A stretch of DNA of 64,000 nucleotides from [Muricauda] lutisoli (nom. illeg.) (lineage in GTDB: Bacteria; Bacteroidota; Bacteroidia; Flavobacteriales; Flavobacteriaceae), in NCBI RefSeq assembly GCF_017313105.1, contig NZ_JAFLND010000001.1, positions 1,554,508 to 1,618,507 of the forward strand, in the 5' to 3' direction. The notes under the pieces are model-generated. The model searched no databases and had not been told where the DNA came from. It worked only from the letters and a program-made list of their open reading frames with translations. Of this stretch, positions 44,254-58,797 are shown piece after piece; the stretch's first letter is position 1, and every line of letters begins with the position of its first letter. Both the position numbers and the translations under genes were made by a program.

Positions 44254-45632
44254 TTCGCGGTCTTTTGCTTTTTCCATTCCAATGCAATAACATTGCTGGC
44301 AATAGTCTTGCCCATTTCTAGTCCAACCTCATTGTCTTGAGGAGTATGGATTCCACCGTAGAATCTCGAATCTGCAGTCTCTTGTGCAAACGCCCAGAAT
44401 GTATCGAATGTCCGCACCACAAAATCCGTATCCCTCACCTCATCACGTTCTCGCCCCTCATGGGCCCTGTCCGTAAACACAAACTGTTCACCAAATGTAT
44501 TTTCAAGTACTGTTGCCGCGGATGCCGCTTGGATGGCATGACCCGAAGGGAAAGCTGGAAAGGGAGGGTCTGGCCAAAAAGACTCCCATTCAGCATCTAT
44601 AAATTTTGGTATATAAGTGTTTGCTCGCTCTGAAAAGAAATGGTATTTCCACTCCCAACATTTTATGAAAGCATCCGCCACGGCCATGGCCGTTTTGGCA
44701 AAAACTTCTGAAGCCATGATCAAATCTGGGTTTTTCTCTCCCACAACGAGGGTCGCTATATAGTAGGAATGCCCCGGGGGCGTAAAAGTAACATCCGGGT
44801 CATCTCCCCACCAAATAGCAGCTTCCTTTTCCTTTCGGGTCAAGGTCTGTTCTTTTGTGTACACCTCCATAAATTGATTATAATATGGAGAACCGGGAAC
44901 GGTATCGTATGGGATCATATAAGGCTCCGGAATTTCCCGATTGGCTTTAACAAAAGTCCTGTTTTCCCCCCAATGTGGATGTAATGGATAATGACTAAAG
45001 GATTGGGCATACAGGGGGGGCTTCCATGAGCCTGGGAAATCGGGATGCACCATGTTCTTATCAAAATTTTTCAGATAACCACGGTGACCCCCATCTGTTT
45101 TTGACCATTCAAAAATAGCATTGGCAACGCGTTCACCATATTTTATGGAACGATCCACAAGATCTTGGGACAATGTATCTGAGAAATGTTCAAAAATTAC
45201 CTGTTCAAGAGAATCAATCTTTAGTTTATTTTCATCGGATGTTTGCTGATAAATACTCTTGATAATTCGTGATTGGGCCGCATTCATGGACAAGACCCAA
45301 TTGTAGTCTTGTTTTAGATCGGGCTTTGGTAAAGAATCCAGTCCGTTTAATTGACCTACCATGGAATTGTGATCAGGGAAACCATGAACAACCGACTCAT
45401 ACATGGTCAATGCAATATATGCATAGGCCCTAGACGCAAATGTTGGTGAGTTTGAGGGGGTGTATCGGGTAATATGATTGGTCATATCCGCCCATTTCAA
45501 AACCACTTCTGTTTCTGAAACCCTACTATTATCCGTTGAACATCCCGATATCAAAATAAATATGGCAACGATATCTATAAACCAAGAAACATGTCGGCTA
45601 CCCATGGCAACATTATTATTTTTTGAACTCAT
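44250..45632 (-). CDS. vanadium-dependent haloperoxidase-like PAP2 lipoprotein
   Basis: A 460-residue lipoprotein (signal with FILISGC) of the PAP2/vanadium haloperoxidase superfamily. The three-part active-site signature is complete in spacing: K-x6-R (KYHFFSER, followed by Ala instead of Pro), PSGH with H365, and SR-x5-H-x3-D (SRFYGGIHTPQD, H429). These residues bind vanadate or phosphate, so the enzyme may be a haloperoxidase or an acid phosphatase; sequence alone does not decide. It overlaps the genes on both sides (17 bp and 4 bp). Confidence 0.87.
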   Translation of the reverse strand: MSSKNNNVAMGSRHVSWFIDIVAIFILISGCSTDNSRVSETEVVLKWADMTNHITRYTPSNSPTFASRAYAYIALTMYESVVHGFPDHNSMVGQLNGLDSLPKPDLKQDYNWVLSMNAAQSRIIKSIYQQTSDENKLKIDSLEQVIFEHFSDTLSQDLVDRSIKYGERVANAIFEWSKTDGGHRGYLKNFDKNMVHPDFPGSWKPPLYAQSFSHYPLHPHWGENRTFVKANREIPEPYMIPYDTVPGSPYYNQFMEVYTKEQTLTRKEKEAAIWWGDDPDVTFTPPGHSYYIATLVVGEKNPDLIMASEVFAKTAMAVADAFIKCWEWKYHFFSERANTYIPKFIDAEWESFWPDPPFPAFPSGHAIQAASAATVLENTFGEQFVFTDRAHEGRERDEVRDTDFVVRTFDTFWAFAQETADSRFYGGIHTPQDNEVGLEMGKTIASNVIALEWKKQKTAK

Positions 45633-48600
45633 ATGCTTTTAAATCCTTTCCTGAAATACCGAGCAATAGTGTATGACCTATAAGAACCGAACTTCTAACA
45701 TCGCCCGTGATATGTAAACCGGATTCTGTCTGTGGAACATAACTGAAAGACCCTTGGCCATCACCCAAAAGAAGTGTTCCATAATTGGCATCAAATTTTC
45801 CAAGTCTTAGCTTGAAATACCCATTGTTGCCCAACAACAATATATCAAGGTTTCCATCATGGTCAAAGTCTTCGATAACTGACCTGTACACACATGAGTA
45901 CTGTGCTTGTTCAGGCAGCTCAGCCATTGAAAACATACCACTCGGGGAACTCAATAACAAAGAAGTGCGCAAATGGTCTACGGTCAATTTCGTAGAGTTT
46001 ACCAACTCTTCGGGCGTAAAAATATCCTTCATAGTGGCATCTGCAAAACTCTCATAGGTGGTAAACCGTGAGCGAAGATTTGCGAGTTGACCCAATAGTT
46101 CATTTCGGGTAACGTAGGGATAAGCCTTTCCTTGAATGTAAAAATTGAGTATGGGGTCAATTGATCCGTTTTTATCATAATCTGCATAATATAATTGCGC
46201 AGGTTCCTCTTCCGATGCCTTGAATTGTGAGTTGGTCCCAAGGTTGCCCAGCATAAGGTCGGGCAAGCCGTCCCCATTAAAATCACCAACATCTATTGAG
46301 TTCCACAGACCATAGTATTTTTTGTCAATATACTTATCCGATTCTTCCGTAAGTACCCCAGATCTGTTCATGTAAATACTAATGGGCATCCATTCGCCGA
46401 CAACCACTAGGTCTTTGTCGCCATTCTTATCAATATCCAACCAAACGGCATCGGATATCATACCGGAGTTTTTCAACTCGGGACACACCTTTTGCGTAAC
46501 ATCCGTAAAATGGGCGTTACCGTCATTTTCCAAAATATAGCTTCTTGGACTTTCCGGATACCTTCCAGGAACTACCCTACCTCCCACAAAAATATCCAGG
46601 TCACCATCCCCATCAATATCACCAACACTCACGGTCCCGCTTTGAGTTGGCATTTTGGGTAGGTTTCCTTGTGCATCGGTAAACTCCCCTTTTCCATTTC
46701 CTAGATACAAACGATCTTGTAACATTGGATCGGAACCACTGAAATTATGGTATCCTCCACTGGCCACATAAATATCGAGAAATCCGTCCCCGTTGGCATC
46801 AAAAATGGCCGCATCACTATCGTGGAACCCGATTTGCTTCGAAAAAACATCCACTGGATTTTTCTGGAAGCCTCCATCGGTCCTTTGCATGAAAACTTGT
46901 GCAGGTTCTCCTTTGGATCCCCCGATAAATATATCGTCCAGGCCATCATTGTTAATATCTCCTTTGGCCATTACCGGTGTCTTATGGGAAAATTGTGAAA
47001 TAAGTAGGGCCTGACGTTTAAAATCATTCACATCGTTTGATGTATCGGTAAACTTTAAAGGAGGTTTCATCTCGGTCAACAAGGTTTGTTTATCGGTGAA
47101 ATCCTTAGTTCGCCGAATGGCATTTCCCTCTTTAAGAACCATTAATCCATCAGCTTCCACTTCAAGGATCGTTTCCTCGCCCCCACTATTCCAGCGTACT
47201 TTAACGGAATCGACTTTCTTGTTATGTCCCAAACCAAAATGAAGAATTGGGGATATGGTAGATAGGTAACCCCTTGTAGGCATTTGAACCAAGGTCTGTT
47301 GTAAAGAATCCTGATAGAGAGTGACCTTTGTGCCTATCCCTTGGGTATTCCCCTTATTACCCTCCAACTTTATTTGTATAAAGTGCGTGTCTTTGGACTC
47401 TGTGTTATTTACATATAGGGAAGCGGGTTTATTTATGTTGTTGACCACCAAATCCAAATCCCCATCATTGTCCAGATCGGCATAGGCAGCTCCATTGCTA
47501 TTGGCAGGCTCATCAAGTCCAAATTGGCGGGTCGCATTGGTAAAATCATTGGTCCCATTATGGCTAAAAAGGTAATTACTAAGTTTGGAAGAAGGCATTT
47601 TTTCAATAAGTTCCAGAACATCCTTCCTTTTGAGCCTACCTTTGGATTGTACAAAATTGTCCATGTAGTCAATAAAGTCCAAATTGGTGTAATCACGAAG
47701 GTACCCATTGGTCACAAAAAGATCCTTCCAACCATTATTGTCATAGTCCGCCCAAAGGGCTGCCCAACTCCAATCGGTATTTGAAATCCCGGCCAATTGT
47801 CCAATTTCACTGAAACTTCCATTCCCATTATTGACCTGGAGCATATTGCGCATGTATTGATAATGAAAACCACTTCGGACATTCAGATAGAACTTATCAT
47901 AATTGTCCGGTGACAGCAGTAGCTTTTGCCGCCGATTGTCCTCTGGCAACATATCAAGGGTGAATATATCCTCTAAGCCATCATTATTTATATCCGCAAT
48001 ATCATTTCCCATGGAGAAATGACTCGTATGGCCCAATTGTTCCTTTAACCTGTTTACAAAGGTTCCGTCCTTTTGGTTGATATAAAGGTAATCCGGTACA
48101 GCATAATCATTGGACACATAAAAGTCGGACCAACCATCATCGTTAAAATCCCCTATGCCGATGCCCAATCCGTAAGTAAGAGCAGAACCACTTATGCCCG
48201 CCTCCACCGTTACATCCGAGAAATGACCCTTATTTTGCTGAAACAGCCTTATTCCCTGTAAAGGATCGTCCATTTCCAAAAACCTTTTGGTATTGGAAAC
48301 GTTTAGAACAGGCAATGATTTTGGGTTATGGTTCAAAAGAATCATATCAAGATCACCATCGCGGTCGTAATCAAAAAAATACCCTTGGTTACTAAATGCA
48401 TTGCTGTCCAGACCATATTGTTTCGCCCGTTCTTCAAAAATGGGCACTCCGTTGGGGTCATTTCCCATATTGATGAACAATTGGTTCGTTCTCTTTTCAG
48501 GGGGCAATGCTCCCGAATAACAAAGGTAAAGGTCCATTCTTCCATCACCATTGACATCAGCAGCTGTAATTCCTGTTTTCCATGGCCCGTTCCTTCCCGC

Positions 48601-48930
48601 TACATGCGCCTGGTCGGTAATATCGCTGAATTTCATCCCACCCATGTTCAGATAGCATTTATTTGGCCCTGCATTGGATGTAAAATAAAGGTCTACCAAA
48701 CCATCGCTATTGAGGTCCGTTGCTGCCACACCTGCCCCATTGTACAGATACTCGTACATCAAAACATTCAGGTTTGGGCCTTCCTGTAAAGTGTTCTGAA
48801 AAGTGATACCTGAAGACTCAGGAGGAACGGATTGGAATATCGTAGGGCTATTTACGGTGGGCCCATCTCCACTATTATTGCATCCTACAATACAGGTCAA
48901 CAACAGTACGCATAACAAACAATACTTCAT
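45616..48930 (-). CDS. large VCBS/FG-GAP repeat lipoprotein with ASPIC domain
   Basis: A 1104-residue lipoprotein (VLLLTCIVGC lipobox) made of two beta-propeller sets of FG-GAP/VCBS repeats (for example DLNSDGLVDLYFTSN, DIDGDGDLDIFVGG, DFNGDGLPDLMLGN) with an ASPIC/UnbV segment between them (GIGTKVTLYQDSLQQTLVQ, then HFGLGHNKKVDSVKVRW). Family members often follow susD in Bacteroidota. It is separated from susD by 116 bp holding a strong hairpin, and overlaps the haloperoxidase-like gene. Likely a surface ligand-binding or enzyme-supporting protein. Confidence 0.88.
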   Translation of the reverse strand: MKYCLLCVLLLTCIVGCNNSGDGPTVNSPTIFQSVPPESSGITFQNTLQEGPNLNVLMYEYLYNGAGVAATDLNSDGLVDLYFTSNAGPNKCYLNMGGMKFSDITDQAHVAGRNGPWKTGITAADVNGDGRMDLYLCYSGALPPEKRTNQLFINMGNDPNGVPIFEERAKQYGLDSNAFSNQGYFFDYDRDGDLDMILLNHNPKSLPVLNVSNTKRFLEMDDPLQGIRLFQQNKGHFSDVTVEAGISGSALTYGLGIGIGDFNDDGWSDFYVSNDYAVPDYLYINQKDGTFVNRLKEQLGHTSHFSMGNDIADINNDGLEDIFTLDMLPEDNRRQKLLLSPDNYDKFYLNVRSGFHYQYMRNMLQVNNGNGSFSEIGQLAGISNTDWSWAALWADYDNNGWKDLFVTNGYLRDYTNLDFIDYMDNFVQSKGRLKRKDVLELIEKMPSSKLSNYLFSHNGTNDFTNATRQFGLDEPANSNGAAYADLDNDGDLDLVVNNINKPASLYVNNTESKDTHFIQIKLEGNKGNTQGIGTKVTLYQDSLQQTLVQMPTRGYLSTISPILHFGLGHNKKVDSVKVRWNSGGEETILEVEADGLMVLKEGNAIRRTKDFTDKQTLLTEMKPPLKFTDTSNDVNDFKRQALLISQFSHKTPVMAKGDINNDGLDDIFIGGSKGEPAQVFMQRTDGGFQKNPVDVFSKQIGFHDSDAAIFDANGDGFLDIYVASGGYHNFSGSDPMLQDRLYLGNGKGEFTDAQGNLPKMPTQSGTVSVGDIDGDGDLDIFVGGRVVPGRYPESPRSYILENDGNAHFTDVTQKVCPELKNSGMISDAVWLDIDKNGDKDLVVVGEWMPISIYMNRSGVLTEESDKYIDKKYYGLWNSIDVGDFNGDGLPDLMLGNLGTNSQFKASEEEPAQLYYADYDKNGSIDPILNFYIQGKAYPYVTRNELLGQLANLRSRFTTYESFADATMKDIFTPEELVNSTKLTVDHLRTSLLLSSPSGMFSMAELPEQAQYSCVYRSVIEDFDHDGNLDILLLGNNGYFKLRLGKFDANYGTLLLGDGQGSFSYVPQTESGLHITGDVRSSVLIGHTLLLGISGKDLKAYEFKK

Positions 48931-48962
48931 GGTATCAATTTTGTTTCTAAGTCCTTAAAGCA

Positions 48963-48990
48963 AGAGTCCTACCTTTAAAGGTAGGACTCT
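48963..48990 (-). terminator. 11-bp hairpin between susD and the VCBS gene
   Basis: AGAGTCCTACC-TTTAAA-GGTAGGACTCT is a perfect inverted repeat in the 116-bp gap. On the transcribed strand it is not followed by a T run, so it is more likely a processing, stabilising or attenuating hairpin that sets susCD apart from the three downstream genes than a full terminator. Confidence 0.6.
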
Positions 48991-49046
48991 ATCGTAATTA
49001 AAACTAACAAACTCTAACCGTTTGGACTAATTCTTTACCCATACAA

Positions 49047-50924
49047 TTAATAACCAGGGTTTTGAACCAACAATTCGTTACGGTTAATTTCGTCTCTACT
49101 AATGGGCATAAAATACATTTTATCTTCCCATGTCCTTGTTTCGTTCTCCGTATTGTCCACTACATTGTAAGTATAATCATAAACCTCTGGGTCATATCTA
49201 TAAGGTACGTGTGGCGTAGCGCCTGTTTTCAGTGTGGCGGTCACCTTGATTACTTTGATTCCCCTACCCAAAGTTTCCGGAGCTATCAACCATCTACGGG
49301 CATCAAAATACCGTTGTTCCTCATACGCCAACTCAATTCTTCGCTCATTTCGGTAGAGTTCCACAAGTTCGCTTCCGGTAGCCGAAACCGCGGGCATACC
49401 TGCTCTATATCTAATTCTGTTCAACCATAGTGTGGCCTCGGCCTCATCACCGGTTTCCAAACACGCTTCTATATAATTCAAAGCAATCTCAGTGTAACGG
49501 ATAAATGGCCATGGAACCAATTGTGCACTGGACATATTGTCTGGTACAGATGGATCGGGGTCGATAAATTTACGCACATAATATCCAGTTCTGGAACCAT
49601 TCCAGTTCTCTATAACCGAATTTCTTGTGTCAACACCAGCTATAGTGCCACCGGCACCATCATCATAGGTTCCGGTCTGTATTTGGTCATAAGGATCAAT
49701 GGATACAACATCACTTGGACGAGGTTTCCAATCGGCACCATCGTATAGGATGGTCGCATAGAATCTTGGGTCTCTGTCCGTGTAAGGTGCAGCTGCGTGC
49801 TCCGGGTTTTCCCAGTCAAACTTGGAACCGTCCATCATTTCATAATCATCGACCAATTGTTGAATCGGGGTGTTTCCCGCCCAGTTATGATAACCGTTGG
49901 GGCCATTATTGATACCTTGGTGAATACCCCCAAGAGGCCAGTTGCTTTCTACAGTATAAAGAGCACTATGCGTCCTTTCAAAAAGTATATCGGTATGTGC
50001 CGCCGCATCTGCAGCTCCACTGCCGCCTCCCATGGAAAGGGCTACATAATTTGCTTCTCCTTCTTCAGGACTCACCGGGCCGGATAAATCCAATTTATAG
50101 CCCGTGGTAGCATCCAACAAGGCTTTCGAAGCGACCTTAGCCGCATTCCACCGGGATGCTCGGTCCCCGGAGGTATAGGCTACCAGTTCCAAGTTCCCGT
50201 AGCTTCCATGAGCCGAGGATTGCGCAGAAACAGTGGGACCGTGCCTTAAGTCACTGGCCGCGTACAACAGCACTCTGGATTTCAAGCCCATAGCACTAAG
50301 GTCTGAAGCCCTTCCTGGTGTAGCACCTTTATCTTTGAGCAAGGCAATGGCCTGATCGAGATCACTCAAAATAAAGTTGATATTTTCCTCATAGGTGCCT
50401 CGGGCAATAGCATAGTCTTCGTCCAGTCCATAGGGCTTGTCAATAATCGGCGAACTTCCATAATATCTTACAACTTGGTGGTAATAATAGGCTCTAAGAA
50501 AATAGGATTCCCCCAACAATCGATCCCTAAGACCATCATCTCCAAAAGTGGCATTGGGAAGTTCTGCAATAGCAATGTTGGCTTGTCTTATCGCCGAAAA
50601 AAGCTCGTCCCATTGCGGAATAATATTGACATTCCCCGTACCTGTTGGGGAGAGCGTACCCTCGTTGATGACATTAATACCCCTTCCTGAGTGGGTAAAC
50701 ATGGCCTCATCGGTCAATGAAGCCAACCCTTCTTCTTCAAATCCACCATAGTTCAAATGGGAATATACACCGAAGACAAAGGCTTCTGAGAGTGCTCCAT
50801 CTCCCCAGGTCGCATCCGAGGAAACTTTGTCCAAAGGTTTGGTTTCAAGATAATCTTCTGAACAAGATATGGGTACGATCGCCATTGCCGCAATCAATAT
50901 TGTATAGAGTTTTATATTCTTCAT
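49047..50924 (-). CDS. susD: SusD/RagB-family glycan-binding lipoprotein
   Basis: A 625-residue outer-membrane lipoprotein (lipobox AIVPISC) with the SusD/RagB helical fold: N-terminal DYLETKPLDKVSSDATW, TPR helices (LLGESYFLRAYYYHQVVRYYG), and the C-terminal block GDEAEATLWLNRIRYRAGMP followed by LYRNERRIELAYEEQRYFDA and RRWL. It forms the lid of the SusC transporter. The ATG at 50924 is preferred over an in-frame TTG at 50933. It directly follows susC (10 bp). The ligand is probably a galactose-containing glycan, judged only from neighbours. Confidence 0.95.
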   Translation of the reverse strand: MKNIKLYTILIAAMAIVPISCSEDYLETKPLDKVSSDATWGDGALSEAFVFGVYSHLNYGGFEEEGLASLTDEAMFTHSGRGINVINEGTLSPTGTGNVNIIPQWDELFSAIRQANIAIAELPNATFGDDGLRDRLLGESYFLRAYYYHQVVRYYGSSPIIDKPYGLDEDYAIARGTYEENINFILSDLDQAIALLKDKGATPGRASDLSAMGLKSRVLLYAASDLRHGPTVSAQSSAHGSYGNLELVAYTSGDRASRWNAAKVASKALLDATTGYKLDLSGPVSPEEGEANYVALSMGGGSGAADAAAHTDILFERTHSALYTVESNWPLGGIHQGINNGPNGYHNWAGNTPIQQLVDDYEMMDGSKFDWENPEHAAAPYTDRDPRFYATILYDGADWKPRPSDVVSIDPYDQIQTGTYDDGAGGTIAGVDTRNSVIENWNGSRTGYYVRKFIDPDPSVPDNMSSAQLVPWPFIRYTEIALNYIEACLETGDEAEATLWLNRIRYRAGMPAVSATGSELVELYRNERRIELAYEEQRYFDARRWLIAPETLGRGIKVIKVTATLKTGATPHVPYRYDPEVYDYTYNVVDNTENETRTWEDKMYFMPISRDEINRNELLVQNPGY

Positions 50925-50934
50925 AACAATCAAA

Positions 50935-53900
50935 TTAAAATTTTACTGTAAATCCAGTGTTTACAACTCTAGCCTGTGGATAAAACTGTCCACTGTTCAC
51001 TGTGGATTCCGGGTCATAAATATCATTTTTTGCCCATGTTATTAAGTTGTTGGCGCTTACATATAAACTAAAACCGGATAGCCCAAAGGGTTCCAGAAGT
51101 TTTTTCGGAAAATTATAGGCCAATTGTATATTTTTTAGTCTTATATAATCCTTGCTAAATAGGTAGTAAGTGTTATTTCCATAGCTGCCCCCAGTATAAT
51201 AGGTATCCCCCCTGGTTGCCAATCTTGGGTGCACACTACTAGGGTTGGTTATGCTCCATCGGTTGTCATAGGAATATTGCAGGTAATTACCAATATCCCC
51301 TGATTCTGTTTGAATGGGCAAGGATGCCCCAGTAGCACCTTGAAAGAGCACTGCTAAGTTAAAATTCTTGTAGGATGCATTGAAAGTGGCCCCAAAATTG
51401 AATTTGGGAACTATGTTTTCCTCAAGGCGAACTTGGTCATCCCCATTGATTACACCATCACCGTTCACATCCTTGAATTTCATATCACCTGGTCTTAAGT
51501 TAGGGGTTACTTCACTATAATCCAAAGTATTGGCTGAAATATCAGCTTCATCCCTGAATACACCATCATATTTATATACAAAATAGGCCCCTATTGGCTT
51601 ACCCTCTTGACGCTGATATTCGGGAGCACCGGGAATCTCATCCATAAAGACCACCTCATTCTTGGCGTAACCTCCATTGATTCCCACATCCCAGGAAATC
51701 CCTTCTTCACTACCTCCGTAATAGTTAACTGCGAACTCAAATCCCTTGTTGGCCACTTCCCCAGCATTTACAGGAGGAAGTTTATCTGAGATACCAGAGG
51801 AGCCAGGGGTTGAGCCGGTTTCACGAATCAAAATTTGATCCCTTTTATTATAAAAATATTCAAAACTCATGCTCAATGAATTGTCAAAAAGATATGTATC
51901 AAGACCAAGGTTGAAATTATTGGCGCGTTCCCATGTAAAATTAGGGTTAGACAAAAGGGCCTCTTCCAAAGTGTTCACTACGGCACCGTTTATTGGATAT
52001 TGGTTGGGCGAATAGGTGGACAAATAGGCATATTCCTGTAATGAACCATCAAAAAACACTTGATCGTTACCCATTTGACCATATGACCCTCTTAATTTAA
52101 GGTAGTTGATGGCATCAATATTGAACCAATCCTCATTGGAAACGTTCCAACCCACCAAGAAACCGGGGAAAAATCCAAATCTGTCATCTGCCGGGAATAT
52201 ATAGGAACCATCATATCTCCAGATGAACTCGGCCAAATATTTTTGTTTATAATCGTATTGAACCCGTCCATAATAACCTAGACGAGCTCTATCAAAAGCT
52301 CTACCGTCCACTTCCTGTCCATCGGAACCACCAAAGAACAGTTGATCGATGGAAGAAGATATAAAGTTTCTACTGTAGGCAGAAAAGAATTCATTTTGAA
52401 AACGTTCTCGCGTCACACCGGCCATGATATTAATGGAGTGTACATCGTTGAACACACGATCATAGTTAAGCAATGCGGTAAGGTTGGTATTCAAATTGTT
52501 CGCAGAGGACTGTGTCAATCTTGGATCCGTAAAACTGGAACGAATGTTGGCGGTTAAGACGGGCTCCCCTGTATTGATATAAGTTTCCCGGTCCAGGGAA
52601 TACAGTTCCCATGGCACCTGCCATAGCTTTCTCCTTACCTGGCTTTGGTCGATACCGGCCAACAAGGTCAATTTCAGACCTTCGATCCAAGGTTGTGTAA
52701 TATCCACCGATCCCGTAAACTGAAGGTAATCCGTGGGCTGACTATCATAGCCTGTGGCATTGGTCGTAATGACCACTGGCTGTTGACCGTTTTCAATATC
52801 AGGTCCCGGTTCACCGGTAGGCCAAATTGCAGGGTCGGTCGGCCTCCCCCTCATTAACATCCTAAAAATGGCCCCAGAACCTTCTGTAGGGTAACGTCTA
52901 TCTTCCTTTCTATAGGCAAAACCCAGTTTGGTCTGGATATAATCATTGACCTTGATATCCGTATTGATTCTAAAATTGTATTGTTGGTAACGAGTGGATG
53001 AATTTTTGTAATATGCATCTTGATCGAAATACCCTATGGATGAAAAGTACTTGATGTTTTCACCACCTCCTCGAATGGAAAGATTGTGCCTACTCTGCAT
53101 GGACCAATCCTTAAAGGTGGCATCGAACCAATCAGTATTCGGATAAAGCCATGGATCCGAGTTTTGGGCATATCCTTGAACGGACTCGGGTGAAAATGCA
53201 GCATTCACCGTTTCGTCCGTTGATGGAATCGTATAACTGCCTGAATTACCAAATGCGTTCCAGGCAGCACCCCATTCCCCAACTGGGATATTACTGTTAA
53301 AAACAGTAATCTCGTTCATGATGTTTGCATATTCAACAGCTCCTGCCATATTGGGCACTTTGGTGGGCTGTGACATACCAAAATCGGCAGTATAGGTAAC
53401 TTCGGGCTTCCCCGTCCTACCTTGCTTTGTTGTCACAATAATCGCCCCGTTAGCAGCCCTTGCACCATAAATGGCCGCGGAGGCATCCTTAAGTACTGAA
53501 ATATTTTCAATATCATTTCCATTGAGTCGCCCGATACCTCCATCACGGTCGGGAATACCATCAATAACGATCAATGGACTACTGTTTCCAAGTGTATTGG
53601 TACCCCTAATGCTAATACTGGCCGCATCACTTCCTGGTTCCCCACTGGTCTGAATCACAACAAGACCAGGCAATCGCCCCGATAAGGCGTTGGAAACACT
53701 TATGGTTGGAGCGGTTTCCAAAACCTCTCCTTTTACTGCTGCCACTGCTCCAGTGACCGTTGCTTTCTTCTGGGTTCCATACCCCACAACGACTACCTCG
53801 TCCAAGGAGGCTAAATCCTCCTGCATGGCCAAGTCAATAGTTGTTCGATTGTTAACGGCAACCACCACAGGTTTAAATCCAATGGAGCTGAACCTTAAAG

Positions 53901-54159
53901 AGGTCGACCCCTGAATTCCAGAAATGGTATAATTTCCATCAAAGTCTGTAATGGTTCCTTTGGAAGAGTCGTTCATGTCGACAATAGTGACACCTGGTAG
54001 CGGCTGGCCATCCGAGGAGGCCGTTACCGTTCCAGAGACAGTGATACCTTGGGCCTGAGCAGCGGAGAAAAATACACCTCCCAAAAACAGGACAAAGGCC
54101 AAGAAAATACATGGCTTAACTCCTATGCATTTTCTGTGCAATGACGATTGGTTGTTCAT
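50935..54159 (-). CDS. susC: SusC/RagA-family TonB-dependent transporter
   Basis: A 1074-residue outer-membrane receptor. After the signal peptide comes a carboxypeptidase-regulatory-like domain (VSGTVTASSDGQPLPGVTI), the SusC box DEVVVVGYGTQKK, the plug (SNALSGRLPGLVVIQTSGEP, SIRGTNTLGNSSPLIVIDG), and a 22-strand barrel ending in VNTGFTVKF. There is no N-terminal sigma/anti-sigma signalling (STN) domain, so control is likely by the divergent GntR regulator. It imports oligosaccharides with SusD. Confidence 0.96.
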   Translation of the reverse strand: MNNQSSLHRKCIGVKPCIFLAFVLFLGGVFFSAAQAQGITVSGTVTASSDGQPLPGVTIVDMNDSSKGTITDFDGNYTISGIQGSTSLRFSSIGFKPVVVAVNNRTTIDLAMQEDLASLDEVVVVGYGTQKKATVTGAVAAVKGEVLETAPTISVSNALSGRLPGLVVIQTSGEPGSDAASISIRGTNTLGNSSPLIVIDGIPDRDGGIGRLNGNDIENISVLKDASAAIYGARAANGAIIVTTKQGRTGKPEVTYTADFGMSQPTKVPNMAGAVEYANIMNEITVFNSNIPVGEWGAAWNAFGNSGSYTIPSTDETVNAAFSPESVQGYAQNSDPWLYPNTDWFDATFKDWSMQSRHNLSIRGGGENIKYFSSIGYFDQDAYYKNSSTRYQQYNFRINTDIKVNDYIQTKLGFAYRKEDRRYPTEGSGAIFRMLMRGRPTDPAIWPTGEPGPDIENGQQPVVITTNATGYDSQPTDYLQFTGSVDITQPWIEGLKLTLLAGIDQSQVRRKLWQVPWELYSLDRETYINTGEPVLTANIRSSFTDPRLTQSSANNLNTNLTALLNYDRVFNDVHSINIMAGVTRERFQNEFFSAYSRNFISSSIDQLFFGGSDGQEVDGRAFDRARLGYYGRVQYDYKQKYLAEFIWRYDGSYIFPADDRFGFFPGFLVGWNVSNEDWFNIDAINYLKLRGSYGQMGNDQVFFDGSLQEYAYLSTYSPNQYPINGAVVNTLEEALLSNPNFTWERANNFNLGLDTYLFDNSLSMSFEYFYNKRDQILIRETGSTPGSSGISDKLPPVNAGEVANKGFEFAVNYYGGSEEGISWDVGINGGYAKNEVVFMDEIPGAPEYQRQEGKPIGAYFVYKYDGVFRDEADISANTLDYSEVTPNLRPGDMKFKDVNGDGVINGDDQVRLEENIVPKFNFGATFNASYKNFNLAVLFQGATGASLPIQTESGDIGNYLQYSYDNRWSITNPSSVHPRLATRGDTYYTGGSYGNNTYYLFSKDYIRLKNIQLAYNFPKKLLEPFGLSGFSLYVSANNLITWAKNDIYDPESTVNSGQFYPQARVVNTGFTVKF

Positions 54160-54419
54160 AAATCGAATGTTTGTTGTTTAGTTATTAGTTCGTGCTAGCA
54201 GCGCAATTTTGATCAAAACCACGAAAAATTTCAAAAAATCTATGATACTCTGTGCTACTGTTGCTAAATTAGTGTTAAATTTGGAATATCAAAAAATTTG
54301 TAAGTGTTTTTTTGACAATTCAGTAATTATAACCCTTAGTCGTTGAATATTTGGTACAACACCAAAAAGAACATAATGACGTAATTACTTTAAAATAACT
54401 TAGGTTCAGGGTATTTACG
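54160..54419. promoter_or_regulatory. divergent control region susC / GntR regulator
   Basis: A 260-bp AT-rich region between two divergent operons. TAAATTTG (54276-54283) fits the Bacteroidota -7 box for the rightward regulator gene. GTGCTAGCAGCGC (54192-54204) and GTGCTACTGTTGC (54252-54264) share eight of 13 bases and lie exactly 60 bp apart; the first is nearly palindromic. They are candidate operators for the GntR-type regulator. Confidence 0.35.
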
Positions 54420-58711
<4,292 letters not shown>

Positions 58712-58797
58712 ATTTTGTACAACCAAGCATCAAAGTCTCAAATCCAAAAATATCGACAACCATGATATATAAACTAGATAAATGAAAAACCAATATT

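Noticed and set aside
44250..45632. Firm assignment as bromoperoxidase
   Set aside because: The PAP2 active site is shared by acid phosphatases and haloperoxidases; the Pro after KxxxxxxR is Ala, and sequence alone does not decide.
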